A DNA stretch of 64,000 nucleotides from Bradyrhizobium sp. AZCC 2262. Its GTDB lineage: Bacteria > Pseudomonadota > Alphaproteobacteria > Rhizobiales > Xanthobacteraceae. The DNA is taken from assembly GCF_036924535.1 (NCBI RefSeq), contig NZ_JAZHRT010000001.1, positions 8,494,001 to 8,558,000 on the forward strand, given 5' to 3'. Below the pieces are notes generated by a model. That model searched no databases. It was given only the letters and a program-made list of their open reading frames with translations, and was not told the DNA's origin. Position numbers and translations under genes: made by a program. This document shows positions 16,978 through 25,631 of this stretch, piece after piece (positions within the stretch are counted from its first letter, which is position 1; each line of letters opens with the position of its first letter).

Positions 16978-17985
16978 ATGGTTTCGGCCCAAACGATCGG
17001 TATTGCCGGGGCGGGCAGCATCGGCTGCTTCGTCGGCGGAATGCTGGCGGCCGGCGGCCGCCGCGTTGCGCTGCTGGGGCGTCCACGCGTGATCGCCGAA
17101 ATCGAAGCAGGCGGCCTGCGGCCGACGAGTTTCGAAGGTTTTGACCAGACCATCCCGCGCGATCGGTTCGCATTGTCGGAAAATCCTGCCGTTTTTGAGG
17201 ACGCCGGGGTCGTGCTGGTCACGGTCAAGAGCGCGGATACCGCGGCCATGGCCGATATCATCGCCAGGCACGCGCCATCGGATGTCGTCGTCGTCAGCCT
17301 GCAGAACGGCGTCGGCAATGCTGCCGTTCTGCGCGACCGGCTGCCGGGGCGGCGCGTGCTCGGCGGCATGGTGCCGTTCAACGTGATCGCGCTCGGCAAC
17401 GGGCGGTTTCATCGCGCCACTTCGGGCGACATCGTCATCGCGCAGGACGAGGGGCGTCTTGCGGAAAAGCTGTCGGTGGCCGGCCTCACGATACGGCCGA
17501 CCGACAACATCGATGGCGTGCAGTGGGGCAAGCTCGTGCTCAATCTCAACAACGCGCTCAATGCGCTGGCCGACCTGCCGCTGCGCCGGCAACTGGCCCA
17601 GCGGCCATGGCGGCGCTTGTTCGCCGATCAGATGGCGGAAGGTTTGGCTGCGATCCGCGCCGAGGGCATCAAGCCGGTCTCGCCGACGCCGATTCCCGTG
17701 GGCTGGATGCCGCCGCTGCTGCGTCTGCCCAATGTCATCTTCGAACCGATGCTGGGACGGACCATGAAGATCGATCCCGAGGCGCGCTCGTCGATGTGGG
17801 AAGATCTCAAACACGGCCGGCGCACCGAGATCGATTATCTGCAGGGCGTCATCACCGAGATTGCCGAGCGTCGTGGTTTGGAGGCGCCGCTGTCGCGCCG
17901 GATCGTGGAATTGATCCGGCAAGCCGAGCGCGAGGCCAGGGGCTCGCCCGGCCTGACGCCGGAGCAGATTCGCGCTGCGAATTGA
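16978..17985 (+). CDS. 2-dehydropantoate 2-reductase (ketopantoate reductase) family protein
   Basis: A 335-residue NAD(P)-dependent reductase. The Rossmann motif GIAGAGSIGCFVGG lies at the N-terminus. VTVKSADTAA and SLQNGVGNAAVLR match the ketopantoate reductase N-domain. WGKLVLNLNNALNAL holds the catalytic Lys and Asn positions of the C-terminal domain. The frame opens at 16882 but the ATG at 16978 places the Rossmann motif at the usual position. It is divergent to the YidB-like gene. With a second paralog at 34834 in the window, at least one is probably not the pantothenate enzyme. Confidence 0.87.
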   Translation: MVSAQTIGIAGAGSIGCFVGGMLAAGGRRVALLGRPRVIAEIEAGGLRPTSFEGFDQTIPRDRFALSENPAVFEDAGVVLVTVKSADTAAMADIIARHAPSDVVVVSLQNGVGNAAVLRDRLPGRRVLGGMVPFNVIALGNGRFHRATSGDIVIAQDEGRLAEKLSVAGLTIRPTDNIDGVQWGKLVLNLNNALNALADLPLRRQLAQRPWRRLFADQMAEGLAAIRAEGIKPVSPTPIPVGWMPPLLRLPNVIFEPMLGRTMKIDPEARSSMWEDLKHGRRTEIDYLQGVITEIAERRGLEAPLSRRIVELIRQAEREARGSPGLTPEQIRAAN

Positions 17986-18058
17986 TTTGGCAGAGCCCGC
18001 CCGACTTGCTTGAAATGGGCTGGTCGAGCGATTTCAGGGTGGATCGAGGGAGAAACGG

Positions 18059-18268
18059 ATGAAACGAACAGGTCTGGCGCTAACGGCGGTGGCCGCCCTG
18101 GCGCTCTGGGGTTCGCCGATTCCTGCGCATGCCGTGCCGCCGACGGCGACGCCGTCACCGGGCTATGACGCGCGGTTGCAGGAGCAGCGGGCGGCACAGC
18201 GCAGGCATGTCGAGCCCGCGCTCAAACCTGTCCCAAAGCGCCGCGGCAAGAAAGCGCCCGCGCATTGA
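18059..18268 (+). CDS. Small exported basic protein, unknown function
   Basis: A 69-residue protein with a signal peptide (LALTAVAALALWGSPIPAHA) and a short Pro/Arg/Lys-rich mature part ending KRRGKKAPAH. A good ribosome-binding site (GAGGGAGAAA) precedes the ATG. I do not recognise a family. The mature peptide of about 45 residues is very basic and probably unstructured. It follows the ketopantoate-reductase-like gene by 73 bp. Confidence 0.65.
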   Translation: MKRTGLALTAVAALALWGSPIPAHAVPPTATPSPGYDARLQEQRAAQRRHVEPALKPVPKRRGKKAPAH

Positions 18269-18298
18269 TGCCGACACGATCCGGAACAACGTAGAGCG

Positions 18299-18925
18299 TC
18301 AGCTCTTCTTCTGCTTGGCCGCCGCCTGCTGCTGAGGGTTGAACAGCTTTTTCAGTTCGTTGACTTTCTCTGAAAGCCGCGGCCATTCACACGAGAATTG
18401 GTTCTTGGCGCATTGGGCTGCCTTGATGCGTGCCGCCTGCTTGACCGGACTTGCCACCGGCACCGGCACCTTTTCGTTTTCGCCCGGCGGGGGAGAGGCC
18501 TGTTCGCTGCGCAGCGAGACCTGCTGCCACTCCTGCGCTGGCGGCGGCTCTTGCTGCTTGGCCGCCAGCGCCGCGGCGATGTGGTTGCGCCGCTCGCGCT
18601 CGAGATAGGCGGTATATTGCTCGTCGATTTTCTTCTGCTCTTCCGGCGTCGGGTTGGGGCCCGCGATGTCGAAAGTCCGGTCCTGCATGAAGTCGTAATA
18701 GGTATAGCCGCCGCCTACCTTGCGGCGGCCGGCGAACTTCGCGTTGCATTCGGCGAGCTTCGCCGTCTTTTCTTCCTTGGTCTTCGCCTTCTCGGCTACA
18801 TCGGCGCAGGATTCGAAATCGACAGGGGCGCTGCGCCACCACTGCGCATCGCAGCGCACCGGGGCCAGCACGACGAGGCCCCCGATCGTGGCAACAACAA
18901 ACGAAGATGCACGTGAGGCGATCAC
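18299..18925 (-). CDS. Exported protein of unknown function
   Basis: A 208-residue protein with a signal peptide (SFVVATIGGLVVLAPVRCDA), then a region rich in charged residues and two Cys (CADVAEKAKTKEEK; LAECNAKF). A motif GGGYTYYDFMQDRTFDI follows, then a Glu/Gln-rich helical stretch (PTPEEQKKIDEQYTAYLERE). The C-terminal 30 residues hold two more Cys (AQCAKNQFSCEW). I do not recognise the family. It ends 30 bp after the convergent small basic protein gene. Confidence 0.7.
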   Translation of the reverse strand: MIASRASSFVVATIGGLVVLAPVRCDAQWWRSAPVDFESCADVAEKAKTKEEKTAKLAECNAKFAGRRKVGGGYTYYDFMQDRTFDIAGPNPTPEEQKKIDEQYTAYLERERRNHIAAALAAKQQEPPPAQEWQQVSLRSEQASPPPGENEKVPVPVASPVKQAARIKAAQCAKNQFSCEWPRLSEKVNELKKLFNPQQQAAAKQKKS

Positions 18926-19189
18926 GGACGAAAATCTCCAGTCGAACTCTCTAGGGAACTTTGATGGACTCGATTGTCATCATTTTGGCAGCGCTGTCAC
19001 CCCGAAATTGCACGGTTTTCCAGCTGTCGTTGTGACCTTATCCGGTGGATGTGACCGATGGAACACGATGTTGCGACGTTAAAAATCTTGAGGAAATTCA
19101 ACGCCGAAGCACGCTGCGCGACGACTGCAGCGAATCAGAAGTGCACCATATTTGGGCGAGCGGATAAGCGCGCCACATTGTGGCAATAA

Positions 19190-20146
19190 TCAGTCGGCTC
19201 CGCGCGCGCGGGCCAAGGTGCGCGACGCCGTTTCATGGAACGTTGCGCGATAGAGTCTTGCAAACTCGCCCATGTGATGGAAGCCGTTGGCGCGGGCGCA
19301 CGAGGTCACGGTGATGGCGTCGGACCCTTTCACGAGTTGTGCGCGGGCCGACCAGAGCTGCTTGAGACGCAGATAGCGATGCAGGCTCATGCCGCGAACG
19401 CTCGCCACCGCCGTGCCCAGCGTCCTGACCGATACGCCGCATTGTTCGGCGAGGGCGGCGCTGTAGATCGCCGAGGCGGCATGAAACGCGACGTATTCGT
19501 CGACCCTGCGAACGAGGCGGCAGTAGCTCCTGCTTGCAAGCCGGCCCGCCAATTCCGGCGTTCGGCCGCCGCGGAACATCTCGTCGATGGCGAGCAGCAG
19601 GCCCTCCTGTATTGCAAGGGCCGAGCGCGGCTCCTGCAACAGGTCCGGCCTTGCGGAAGCCGTCTGCAAAATACCTGTCGTGATGGACCTGACGGTCGCC
19701 AGCGCGTCGGGGTCTGGCGTGAACGGGCACAGCTCGTCCGGCGTATCGAACCATTCCCGATCCTGCAGGCCGGTTCCAAGAGTGACGATCGCGTGCAGCG
19801 ATCCACGGGGTTCGACGAACTGCAAATCCAGATTGCCACGCATGCCGATAAAGGCCGGACGATTCACGGACATGCCGTTAGCGGACACCTCGTAATCGTC
19901 CTCGAGCTGGAAGATGACGACGCCATGCGGCGCGCGGTAGCTGACATCGACAATGCGGGGAAACGAGGTGAGCACGGTGATCTGGCAGCCTGGCAACTGC
20001 ACCATCGCGCGCGCAGTATGGAAATTCGCCAGATTCAACGGGATGCTGCGCGCATCGGCGACGAATTCGACCGGCCGGAAGGCGTCGATGTCGGAAAACT
20101 GCACGATCGAAAGCGCCTCTGACGGCGAAAGGTTCTGAAACAGCAT
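19190..20146 (-). CDS. AraC-family transcriptional regulator
   Basis: A 318-residue regulator with a C-terminal AraC DNA-binding domain: first helix-turn-helix region ALAEQCGVSVRTLGTAVA, linker RGMSLHRYLRLKQLWSAR, second region TSCARANGFHHMGEFARLYRATF. The N-terminal 200 residues resemble the AraC-binding-like domain of regulators for aromatic degradation (cupin-like, PHGVVIFQLEDDYEV). It is divergent to the RraA-like/cupin/Bug genes across a 234-bp gap, so it is their likely regulator; inducer unknown. Confidence 0.88.
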   Translation of the reverse strand: MLFQNLSPSEALSIVQFSDIDAFRPVEFVADARSIPLNLANFHTARAMVQLPGCQITVLTSFPRIVDVSYRAPHGVVIFQLEDDYEVSANGMSVNRPAFIGMRGNLDLQFVEPRGSLHAIVTLGTGLQDREWFDTPDELCPFTPDPDALATVRSITTGILQTASARPDLLQEPRSALAIQEGLLLAIDEMFRGGRTPELAGRLASRSYCRLVRRVDEYVAFHAASAIYSAALAEQCGVSVRTLGTAVASVRGMSLHRYLRLKQLWSARAQLVKGSDAITVTSCARANGFHHMGEFARLYRATFHETASRTLARARGAD

Positions 20147-20380
20147 ATCGAAATGACCAGCGTCAGAATTGTCGAATCCGGTCTTTACCGTCGAATGGTC
20201 TGGTTAACTTGGTGTTAACAGGTGTGGCCGGAGGTGCGATTTCACGTCGCTCGTGTTGCAAATCCATCATAGCTGCTCATGCGGAATGCTAATTGTTCTG
20301 CGACATACGAAGCCATCATGTGGCGGCGAATCCGGACCGGCGTGCCGGACATGCCGCTGCCGCAGGGAGAAACTGTCCTT

Positions 20381-21019
20381 ATGAGCATCACCACGGCCAT
20401 GACGAGCGTGCCGAAGCCCGCGACCGACCTGATCGAGGCTTTCAGGCAGGCGCCGACCTCGGTCATCAGCGACAACCTTGCCCGCCTGCCGGGCGCCGTG
20501 GGCCTGCGGCCGTTTCACCGCGGCGGCCGGCTGGTCGGAACCGCCTTCACGGTGCGCACGCGGCCGGGCGACAATCTTGCGATCCATCGGGCGCTCGAAC
20601 TGGTCGGGCCGGGCGACGTGATCGTGGTCGATGGCGGCGGCGACGAGACGCGGGCGCTGGTCGGCGAGATCATGAAGACCATCGCCGAATATCGCGGCGC
20701 CGCCGGCTATGTGATCGACGGCGCCATCCGCGACGTCGCGGCTTTCGCCGCGTCCGACTTCCCATGCTTTGCGCGCACCGCGATCCACCGCGGGCCCTAC
20801 AAGAGCGGGCCCGGCGAAATCAACGTGCCGGTTTCGATCGGCGGCTCGGTGATCGCGCCCGGCGATATCGTGGTCGGCGACGAGGACGGCGTGGTGTCGT
20901 TTCCCGCTGCGACCGCAGCCACCTTGCTGGAAGCTGTTCGCGCCCAGATCGCGCGCGAGGAGCAAACCATCATCTCGATCCGCGAAGGCCGCTACCAGGG
21001 CAGCTACGGCAAGTCTTGA
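20381..21019 (+). CDS. RraA-like protein (4-hydroxy-4-methyl-2-oxoglutarate aldolase type)
   Basis: A 212-residue member of the RraA/HMG-aldolase fold. The typical elements are TSVISDNLARLPG, GTAFTVRTRPGDN, the central GPGDVIVVDGGGDETRALVG and GYVIDGAIRDV (the Arg-Asp pair used for metal and substrate in the aldolases), and GDIVVGDEDGVV. It is therefore more likely a small class II aldolase or decarboxylase than an RNase E inhibitor. Start at 20381 selected by homology-like N-terminus; the frame is open further upstream. It is followed at 46 bp by a cupin gene. Confidence 0.85.
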   Translation: MSITTAMTSVPKPATDLIEAFRQAPTSVISDNLARLPGAVGLRPFHRGGRLVGTAFTVRTRPGDNLAIHRALELVGPGDVIVVDGGGDETRALVGEIMKTIAEYRGAAGYVIDGAIRDVAAFAASDFPCFARTAIHRGPYKSGPGEINVPVSIGGSVIAPGDIVVGDEDGVVSFPAATAATLLEAVRAQIAREEQTIISIREGRYQGSYGKS

Positions 21020-21065
21020 CGGATAGGTCTTGATCGATGCGCGACCGGCGCTTGAGGGAGAAACG

Positions 21066-21431
21066 ATGAGTCAGAAGGACGAATTTCACAATCTGGATAA
21101 CCCGGCCGACGGCTTGTTTCGCGAACTCGCGTCCGGGGTCACGACGCGAATCTTCTCCGGCGAGCACGCGATGCTGTCGGTGGTGGCGCTGGCGCCGCAC
21201 GCGCAAGGCACCCTGCATCATCATCCTGAGGAGCAATGGGGCGTGCTGCTCGACGGCTCGGCCATCCGGGTTCAGGGCGGTGAGGAAATTCCGGTCAGGA
21301 AGGGCGATTTCTGGCGCACGCCGGGAAATGTGCCGCACACGATGCGGGCTGGACCGGAAGGGGCGCGCGTGCTTGACATCTTCAGCCCGCCGCGGCCCGA
21401 GTACAAAAAAGCCGGGTCCGGCTTCGGCTAG
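21066..21431 (+). CDS. Cupin-domain protein
   Basis: A 121-residue single cupin. The first motif is TLHHHPEEQWGVLLDG (metal His residues and Glu) and the second is DFWRTPGNVPHTMRAG. GAGGGAGAAACG precedes the ATG. Such small cupins beside RraA-like and Bug genes often isomerise or decarboxylate a dicarboxylate intermediate; here the role is unproven. The TAG stop is the first part of a repeat (family E). Confidence 0.85.
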   Translation: MSQKDEFHNLDNPADGLFRELASGVTTRIFSGEHAMLSVVALAPHAQGTLHHHPEEQWGVLLDGSAIRVQGGEEIPVRKGDFWRTPGNVPHTMRAGPEGARVLDIFSPPRPEYKKAGSGFG

Positions 21432-21479
21432 AGCATGATCCGGAAAAGTGGGTACCGGTTTTCCGAAGAGATCATGCTC
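21431..21479. repeat. Palindromic intergenic repeat, family E (RIME-like)
   Basis: Outer arms GAGCATGATC (21431-21440) and GATCATGCTC (21470-21479) enclose inner arms CGGAAAA and TTTTCCG. The pattern resembles the palindromic part of rhizobial intergenic mosaic elements. A further AT-rich stretch to 21536 may belong to it. Its first base is the last base of the cupin gene's stop codon. Confidence 0.8.
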
Positions 21480-21587
21480 AAATCAAAGAGACAGAGCGGG
21501 ATGACGATTCGAAGAAAAGTCATCACGTTCTAGAAAAGTCTGCGAACAAAACAAAAAAGCGCAGCCACAATCGGGAGGAGACACTTG

Positions 21588-22547
21588 GTGAAGATTACCA
21601 GACGCAATCTGCTGGCGGCGTCGGCCGCGTTCGCGGTGACGCCGGCGCTGGGGCAGGCGGCAAAGAACATGACGCTGGTGGTGCCGTTCCCGCCGGGAGG
21701 CTCCACCGACGCGCTGGCGCGGCTATTGCAGTCTCATCTGCAGACCAGGCTCGGCCGGACCGTGCTGGTGGAGAACAAATCGGGTGCTGCCGGCTCGCTC
21801 GGCGCCATACAGGTCGCCAAGAGCGCACCTGATGGCGCGACGTTCCTGGTGACTTTCGATTCGCATGCGGTCATCCCCTCGATCCTCGAAAAGCCGGGGC
21901 TGGATGTCGAGAAAGATCTGCTGCCGGTGTTCCTGGTCGGCACCGCGCCCTACGTCCTCGCCGCGAATGCCGAGCGGCCGTACAAGACCATTGCCGACGT
22001 GATCGCCGCCTGCAAGGCAAATCCCGGGGCGGTGAAATACGCCTCCGTCGGCATCGGCACGCTCGGCCATCTTGCGATGACGGTGCTCGGCAAGAAGGCC
22101 GGCGTCGAGATCACGCATGTGCCCTACCGCGGCGGCGGCCCGGCGATGAACGACGTGCTCGGCGGCCATGTCGACATGATCATCGGATCGGCGGCGCTGA
22201 TCACGGCGCAACTCGGCACCAACATGCTGCGTCCGATCCTGCAACTGGGGCGCGAGCGGATGCCCGTGCTCAAGGACACGCAGACCGCGATCGAGGCAGG
22301 TTTCCCCGATTTCGAGACGCTGGCCTGGTGGGGCGTTTTCGCGCCCAAGGACACGCCGCCCGATGTCATCGCCAGCATGGCCAAATCAGTGAAGGAGATC
22401 CTGAGCGAGCCGGCGGTAGCGGCGCAGCTGCAGGAGACGCAGCAGATGACGCTGCTGCTGGCCGACGGCAAGGAGTTCTCGACGTTCTTCGCCAAGCAGG
22501 TCAGCATCTGGGGCCAGGTGGTGCGCGAGAACAACATCAAGGCGTAG
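21588..22547 (+). CDS. Bug/TctC-family periplasmic solute-binding protein
   Basis: A 319-residue receptor of the tripartite tricarboxylate transporter type. A twin-arginine-like signal (KITRRNLLAASAAFAV) is followed by the family's N-terminal phrase VVPFPPGGSTDALARLLQ, then GAAGSLGAIQVAKSAPDG and HVPYRGGGPAMNDVLGGHVD. It would bind a carboxylate such as an aromatic acid or tricarboxylate. A GGAGGAG site at 21573 suits the GTG at 21588 better than the TTG at 21585. No TctA/TctB membrane subunits are near, as is usual for expanded Bug families. Confidence 0.9.
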   Translation: MKITRRNLLAASAAFAVTPALGQAAKNMTLVVPFPPGGSTDALARLLQSHLQTRLGRTVLVENKSGAAGSLGAIQVAKSAPDGATFLVTFDSHAVIPSILEKPGLDVEKDLLPVFLVGTAPYVLAANAERPYKTIADVIAACKANPGAVKYASVGIGTLGHLAMTVLGKKAGVEITHVPYRGGGPAMNDVLGGHVDMIIGSAALITAQLGTNMLRPILQLGRERMPVLKDTQTAIEAGFPDFETLAWWGVFAPKDTPPDVIASMAKSVKEILSEPAVAAQLQETQQMTLLLADGKEFSTFFAKQVSIWGQVVRENNIKA

Positions 22548-22693
22548 CAGCGGACGGCTGTCGATCATCTGACATCGTCCGGCCTGGAACCGGCTTCCTT
22601 CCGATGCAGCCTATCGGCCGCGTCGGAGGGCTGGCGATGCCGCGCGCGCTTTGGTATGAAGCGGTCAAGTACCCGCCGACGCAGCGGGTCCGC

Positions 22694-22770
22694 GGTCCCG
22701 TAGCTCAGCCGGATAGAGCGACGGTTTCCTAAACCGTAGGTCGCATGTTCGAGTCATGCCGGGATCGCCA
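22694..22770 (+). tRNA. tRNA-Arg (anticodon CCT)
   Basis: A 77-nt cloverleaf with an encoded CCA end. Acceptor stem GGTCCCG pairs with CGGGATC. D-stem GCTC pairs with GAGC, anticodon stem ACGGT pairs with ACCGT, with loop TTCCTAA (anticodon CCT). The T-arm has GCATG-TTCGAGT-CATGC. It reads AGG codons. No integrase gene or repeated 3' end of this tRNA is seen nearby. Confidence 0.95.
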
Positions 22771-22805
22771 ACTCTACGGGGTCATAAGTCCAATTTCGGC
22801 CAGTC

Positions 22806-23441
22806 CTAACCGGGCTCCGGATAGATTTGCAGGAACGCCATCGTCGTGTCCCGCGCCCGTCGCGCGATCTCGGCAGCACTTGGGCGATCGGCCACCTGAA
22901 GCAGCAGGCCGGTCATCAGGTCGCCCCAGAGCAGGCCCATAAATTTTTCGGTCATCGCGTCGGGATCGCCAGCGAGGAGCCCGGCTGGCTTCGCGTTTGC
23001 CATGATCACGCGCAATGCATCGCGCGTGGGCTTGCGGGCGATCGAGTCCAGCGCTTGCGCGACCTTTGGGGCGTGCACGGTTTCAGATATTGCCAGCCGG
23101 AACACCGCGACGACGACCGGGTCGGTCGTTTCCGTCAGCAGCCTGGTTGCAAAAGCGGTAAGCACTTCGGTCAGGATTTTCCTGTCGCGCAGTTCGGGGA
23201 GATCGGTCGGGGCTTTCAATCGCTGGGCGCGCTCGGTGATGCAGGCGATCAGCATCGCTTCCTTGTTGCCGAACAGCGCGTAAAGCTCCCGCTTCGAAAC
23301 CCGCGCGCGCGTCGCAATCTCCAGCGTGCTGGTCTGCGCATAGCCGGCCTCCATGAACGCCGAAAGGGCCGCGCCGAGGATCCGCTTCCGGGCCTCGGTC
23401 CCGCCGGTTTCCTCCTCGCGCGCCTTCATCCTTGGACTCAT
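22806..23441 (-). CDS. TetR-family transcriptional regulator
   Basis: A 211-residue repressor. The helix-turn-helix is clear: RILGAALSAFMEAGYAQTS then TLEIATRARVSKRELYALFGNKEAML. The C-terminal ligand domain resembles TetR_C_7 (AefR-like). The frame is open further upstream but the ATG at 23441 gives a normal TetR length and lies outside the operator region. It is divergent to the NmrA-like gene, with two GGTACC-type operators between them, so it probably represses itself and the NmrA/epoxide hydrolase genes. Inducer unknown. Confidence 0.9.
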   Translation of the reverse strand: MSPRMKAREEETGGTEARKRILGAALSAFMEAGYAQTSTLEIATRARVSKRELYALFGNKEAMLIACITERAQRLKAPTDLPELRDRKILTEVLTAFATRLLTETTDPVVVAVFRLAISETVHAPKVAQALDSIARKPTRDALRVIMANAKPAGLLAGDPDAMTEKFMGLLWGDLMTGLLLQVADRPSAAEIARRARDTTMAFLQIYPEPG

Positions 23442-23463
23442 CGCCTGATTTTTCCACTTGACT

Positions 23464-23513
23464 TGGTACCGGATGGTACCATATTTCGATTTATGCGGTA
23501 CCGAATAGTACCA
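23464..23513. promoter_or_regulatory. Two TetR-type operators, GGTACC-N4-GGTACC
   Basis: Box 1 (23464-23481) is T-GGTACC-GGAT-GGTACC-A, a perfect inverted repeat. Box 2 (23496-23513) is C-GGTACC-GAAT-AGTACC-A, with one half changed. Their starts lie 32 bp apart, about three helical turns. They occupy the 102-bp gap between the divergent tetR-type and NmrA-type genes, matching a double operator for mutual control. Confidence 0.8.
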
Positions 23514-23543
23514 TTGCGAACTCCGATGTAAAGGATACTTGTC

Positions 23544-24479
23544 ATGACGAAGCCAATCCTCGTGACCTCGGCGGCGGGCGGTACCCAGGGCAGAACCGGC
23601 CGGCATGTTTCCGAGATGCTGCTTCAGCGTGGCGCTCGCGTGCGCGCTTTCGTGCGCCAGATCGACGAACGCTCCGATCGCTTGAAATCACGCGGCGCTG
23701 AAATCTTTGTCGGCGATTTCCTCGATGTCAGGTCTGTCGAGCAGGCCGCGAAGGATGTCTCGGCGATCTATTTTGCCTATCCGGTCCAGGATGGTCTGGC
23801 AGACGCGACCGCCGCGATGGCGTTTGCGGCGCGCGAGCATGGCGTTTCCCGGCTGGTCAATCTCGTGATGTATCAGTCGTCGATCGACGCGCCGACGCCA
23901 CGCATGCGGCAGAACTATCTGTCGGAACAGGTGTTCGAGTGGGCGGGCGTCGGTCCGGTCCATGTTCGGGCCACGGTGTTTTACGAGAATGTGGCGCGTC
24001 TTGTCGGCGCGGGCATGCCCGCGCGCGGCGCCATCCGCCTGCCGCTCGGCAATGAAAGCACCATTTTGCCGTTGATCTCGGCCGAAGACGTCGCGCGGAT
24101 TGCGGTGGGTCTGCTCACGGGTCCCGAGCGGGCCGCAGGAACCGCCTATCCCGTCATCGGCAGCGCCATTTCCATCAAGGAGATCGTGGGGACTTTTGCG
24201 CGCGTTCTCAACAGGGACATCCACTACGAGGAGATTGCCGACGAGCAGTGGCGGAGCGAGGTTCTCGCGCGCGGCTGGAATGCGCACGCGGTCGAACATC
24301 TGTCCTCGCTCTGGAAGTCGCTCCGCGCCGCCAGCCTTTCGGCCGAGGCCGCGCGCTTCGCCGTGACGGACACGATCGAAAAAATCGGCGGGGCCAAGCC
24401 GAAGACGTTCGAACAGTTCGTTTGCGAGCGGCAGTCGGAACCGGCGGTGCAGCCGGCCGCTGCGCGTGCGCAGGCCTAG
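23544..24479 (+). CDS. NmrA-like NAD(P)-binding protein
   Basis: A 311-residue atypical short-chain dehydrogenase of the NmrA/QOR2 group. The nucleotide motif is modified (TSAAGGTQGRTGRHV). VRAFVRQIDERSDRLKSRGAEIFVGDF is split here as the cofactor-specificity region and the next strand. RLVNLVMYQSS replaces the catalytic Tyr-x-x-x-Lys, so the protein is probably a sensor or quinone/aldehyde reductase. First gene of an operon with the epoxide hydrolase 15 bp downstream, under two GGTACC operators. Confidence 0.85.
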   Translation: MTKPILVTSAAGGTQGRTGRHVSEMLLQRGARVRAFVRQIDERSDRLKSRGAEIFVGDFLDVRSVEQAAKDVSAIYFAYPVQDGLADATAAMAFAAREHGVSRLVNLVMYQSSIDAPTPRMRQNYLSEQVFEWAGVGPVHVRATVFYENVARLVGAGMPARGAIRLPLGNESTILPLISAEDVARIAVGLLTGPERAAGTAYPVIGSAISIKEIVGTFARVLNRDIHYEEIADEQWRSEVLARGWNAHAVEHLSSLWKSLRAASLSAEAARFAVTDTIEKIGGAKPKTFEQFVCERQSEPAVQPAAARAQA

Positions 24480-24494
24480 CCGGGAGGCGGGATC

Positions 24495-25610
24495 ATGAAC
24501 AGACGCCAGCTATTGGCCGCGGCATTGGCGCCGCTCGCATGGCGCGTTGCGCCTGACGCACTCTCATCAAAGGCATTCGCGGCAACTTCGGAGCGAGATG
24601 GAACAATGAGCAAGACAACGCAACGCATCATCGAATGCAATGGCATCCACCTCAACATCGCCGAGCAGGGCGACGGGCCGCTGGTGCTGCTGGTGCACGG
24701 TTTTCCTGAATCCTGGTTCTCGTGGCGGCATCAGATCGACGCGCTCGCTGCCGCCGGCTTCCGTGTCGTCGCCCCCGATATGCGCGGCTACGGCAAGAGT
24801 GACGCGCCGCAGGCGATCGATCAGTACACGATCCTGCATCTGGTCGGCGACATGGTCGGCATTCTGGATGCCTTGGGTGCTGCGACCGCCGTCATCGTCG
24901 GGCATGATTGGGGCGCCAGCGTCGCCTGGCAGGCCGCGCTCATGCGGCCCGACCGCTTCAAGGCGGTCGCAGCACTCAGCGTGCCGTTCCGGCCGCGCGG
25001 CAAGGCATTGCCGACAAGCCTGATGCCGCGCACGGAGAATGCGCAATTCTATCAGCTCTATTTCCAGGAGGAGGGCGCGGCGGAAGCGGAGCTGGGACGC
25101 GATCCGCGCGCGACCATTCGCAACATGCTGTTCGGGGCGTCCGGCGATGGCGTAGCCGCGGCCCGCGCGGCGGTCGCTGCTGGCGGGCCCGCACCAAACC
25201 TTGGCATGGTGCCGAAGGGCGGTGGTTTTCTGCAAGGACCAGGCGCACCCAAAACCCTGCCATCCTGGATCGAAGAAAGCGATATCGACTTTTACGGCGA
25301 GGAGTTTCGGCGCAGCGGCTTCCGCGGCGCGCTCAACTATTACCGCAACATCGACCGCAACTGGGAAATCACCGGCGCGATGGCCGGCCTGCAGGTGTCC
25401 GTGCCGGCGCTCTACGTCGCGGGCGATCGCGACTTCGTGGTCGCATTCCCCGGCACGGACCAGTTGCTTGCAAACATGAAGACCTTCGTTCCCGGCTTAC
25501 GCAAGATCCAGATGCTTCCCGGTTGCGGTCACTGGACCCAGCAGGAGCGGCCGAACGAAGTCAGTGCCGCGCTCGTCGAATTCATTCGAGCCCAGCCGAG
25601 CCGCGGATGA
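24495..25610 (+). CDS. Tat-exported epoxide hydrolase-like alpha/beta hydrolase
   Basis: A 371-residue alpha/beta hydrolase. The N-terminus has a twin-arginine-type signal (NRRQLLAAALAPLAW), unusual for soluble epoxide hydrolases. HGFPESWFSWRHQ is the oxyanion-hole motif. The nucleophile is Asp in GHDWGAS. The acid Asp lies in GDRDFVV and the His in GCGHWTQQE. A Tyr in the cap (LNYYRNIDRNW) fits the epoxide-binding tyrosine. It likely opens an epoxide or splits off a halide in the periplasm. Second gene of the TetR-controlled unit. Confidence 0.87.
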   Translation: MNRRQLLAAALAPLAWRVAPDALSSKAFAATSERDGTMSKTTQRIIECNGIHLNIAEQGDGPLVLLVHGFPESWFSWRHQIDALAAAGFRVVAPDMRGYGKSDAPQAIDQYTILHLVGDMVGILDALGAATAVIVGHDWGASVAWQAALMRPDRFKAVAALSVPFRPRGKALPTSLMPRTENAQFYQLYFQEEGAAEAELGRDPRATIRNMLFGASGDGVAAARAAVAAGGPAPNLGMVPKGGGFLQGPGAPKTLPSWIEESDIDFYGEEFRRSGFRGALNYYRNIDRNWEITGAMAGLQVSVPALYVAGDRDFVVAFPGTDQLLANMKTFVPGLRKIQMLPGCGHWTQQERPNEVSAALVEFIRAQPSRG

Positions 25611-25631
25611 CGGCACTACCGTAGGCGACGT

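Noticed and set aside
22694..22770. tRNA-Arg as integration site of a genomic island
   Set aside because: No integrase gene and no repeat of the tRNA 3' end was found on either side.
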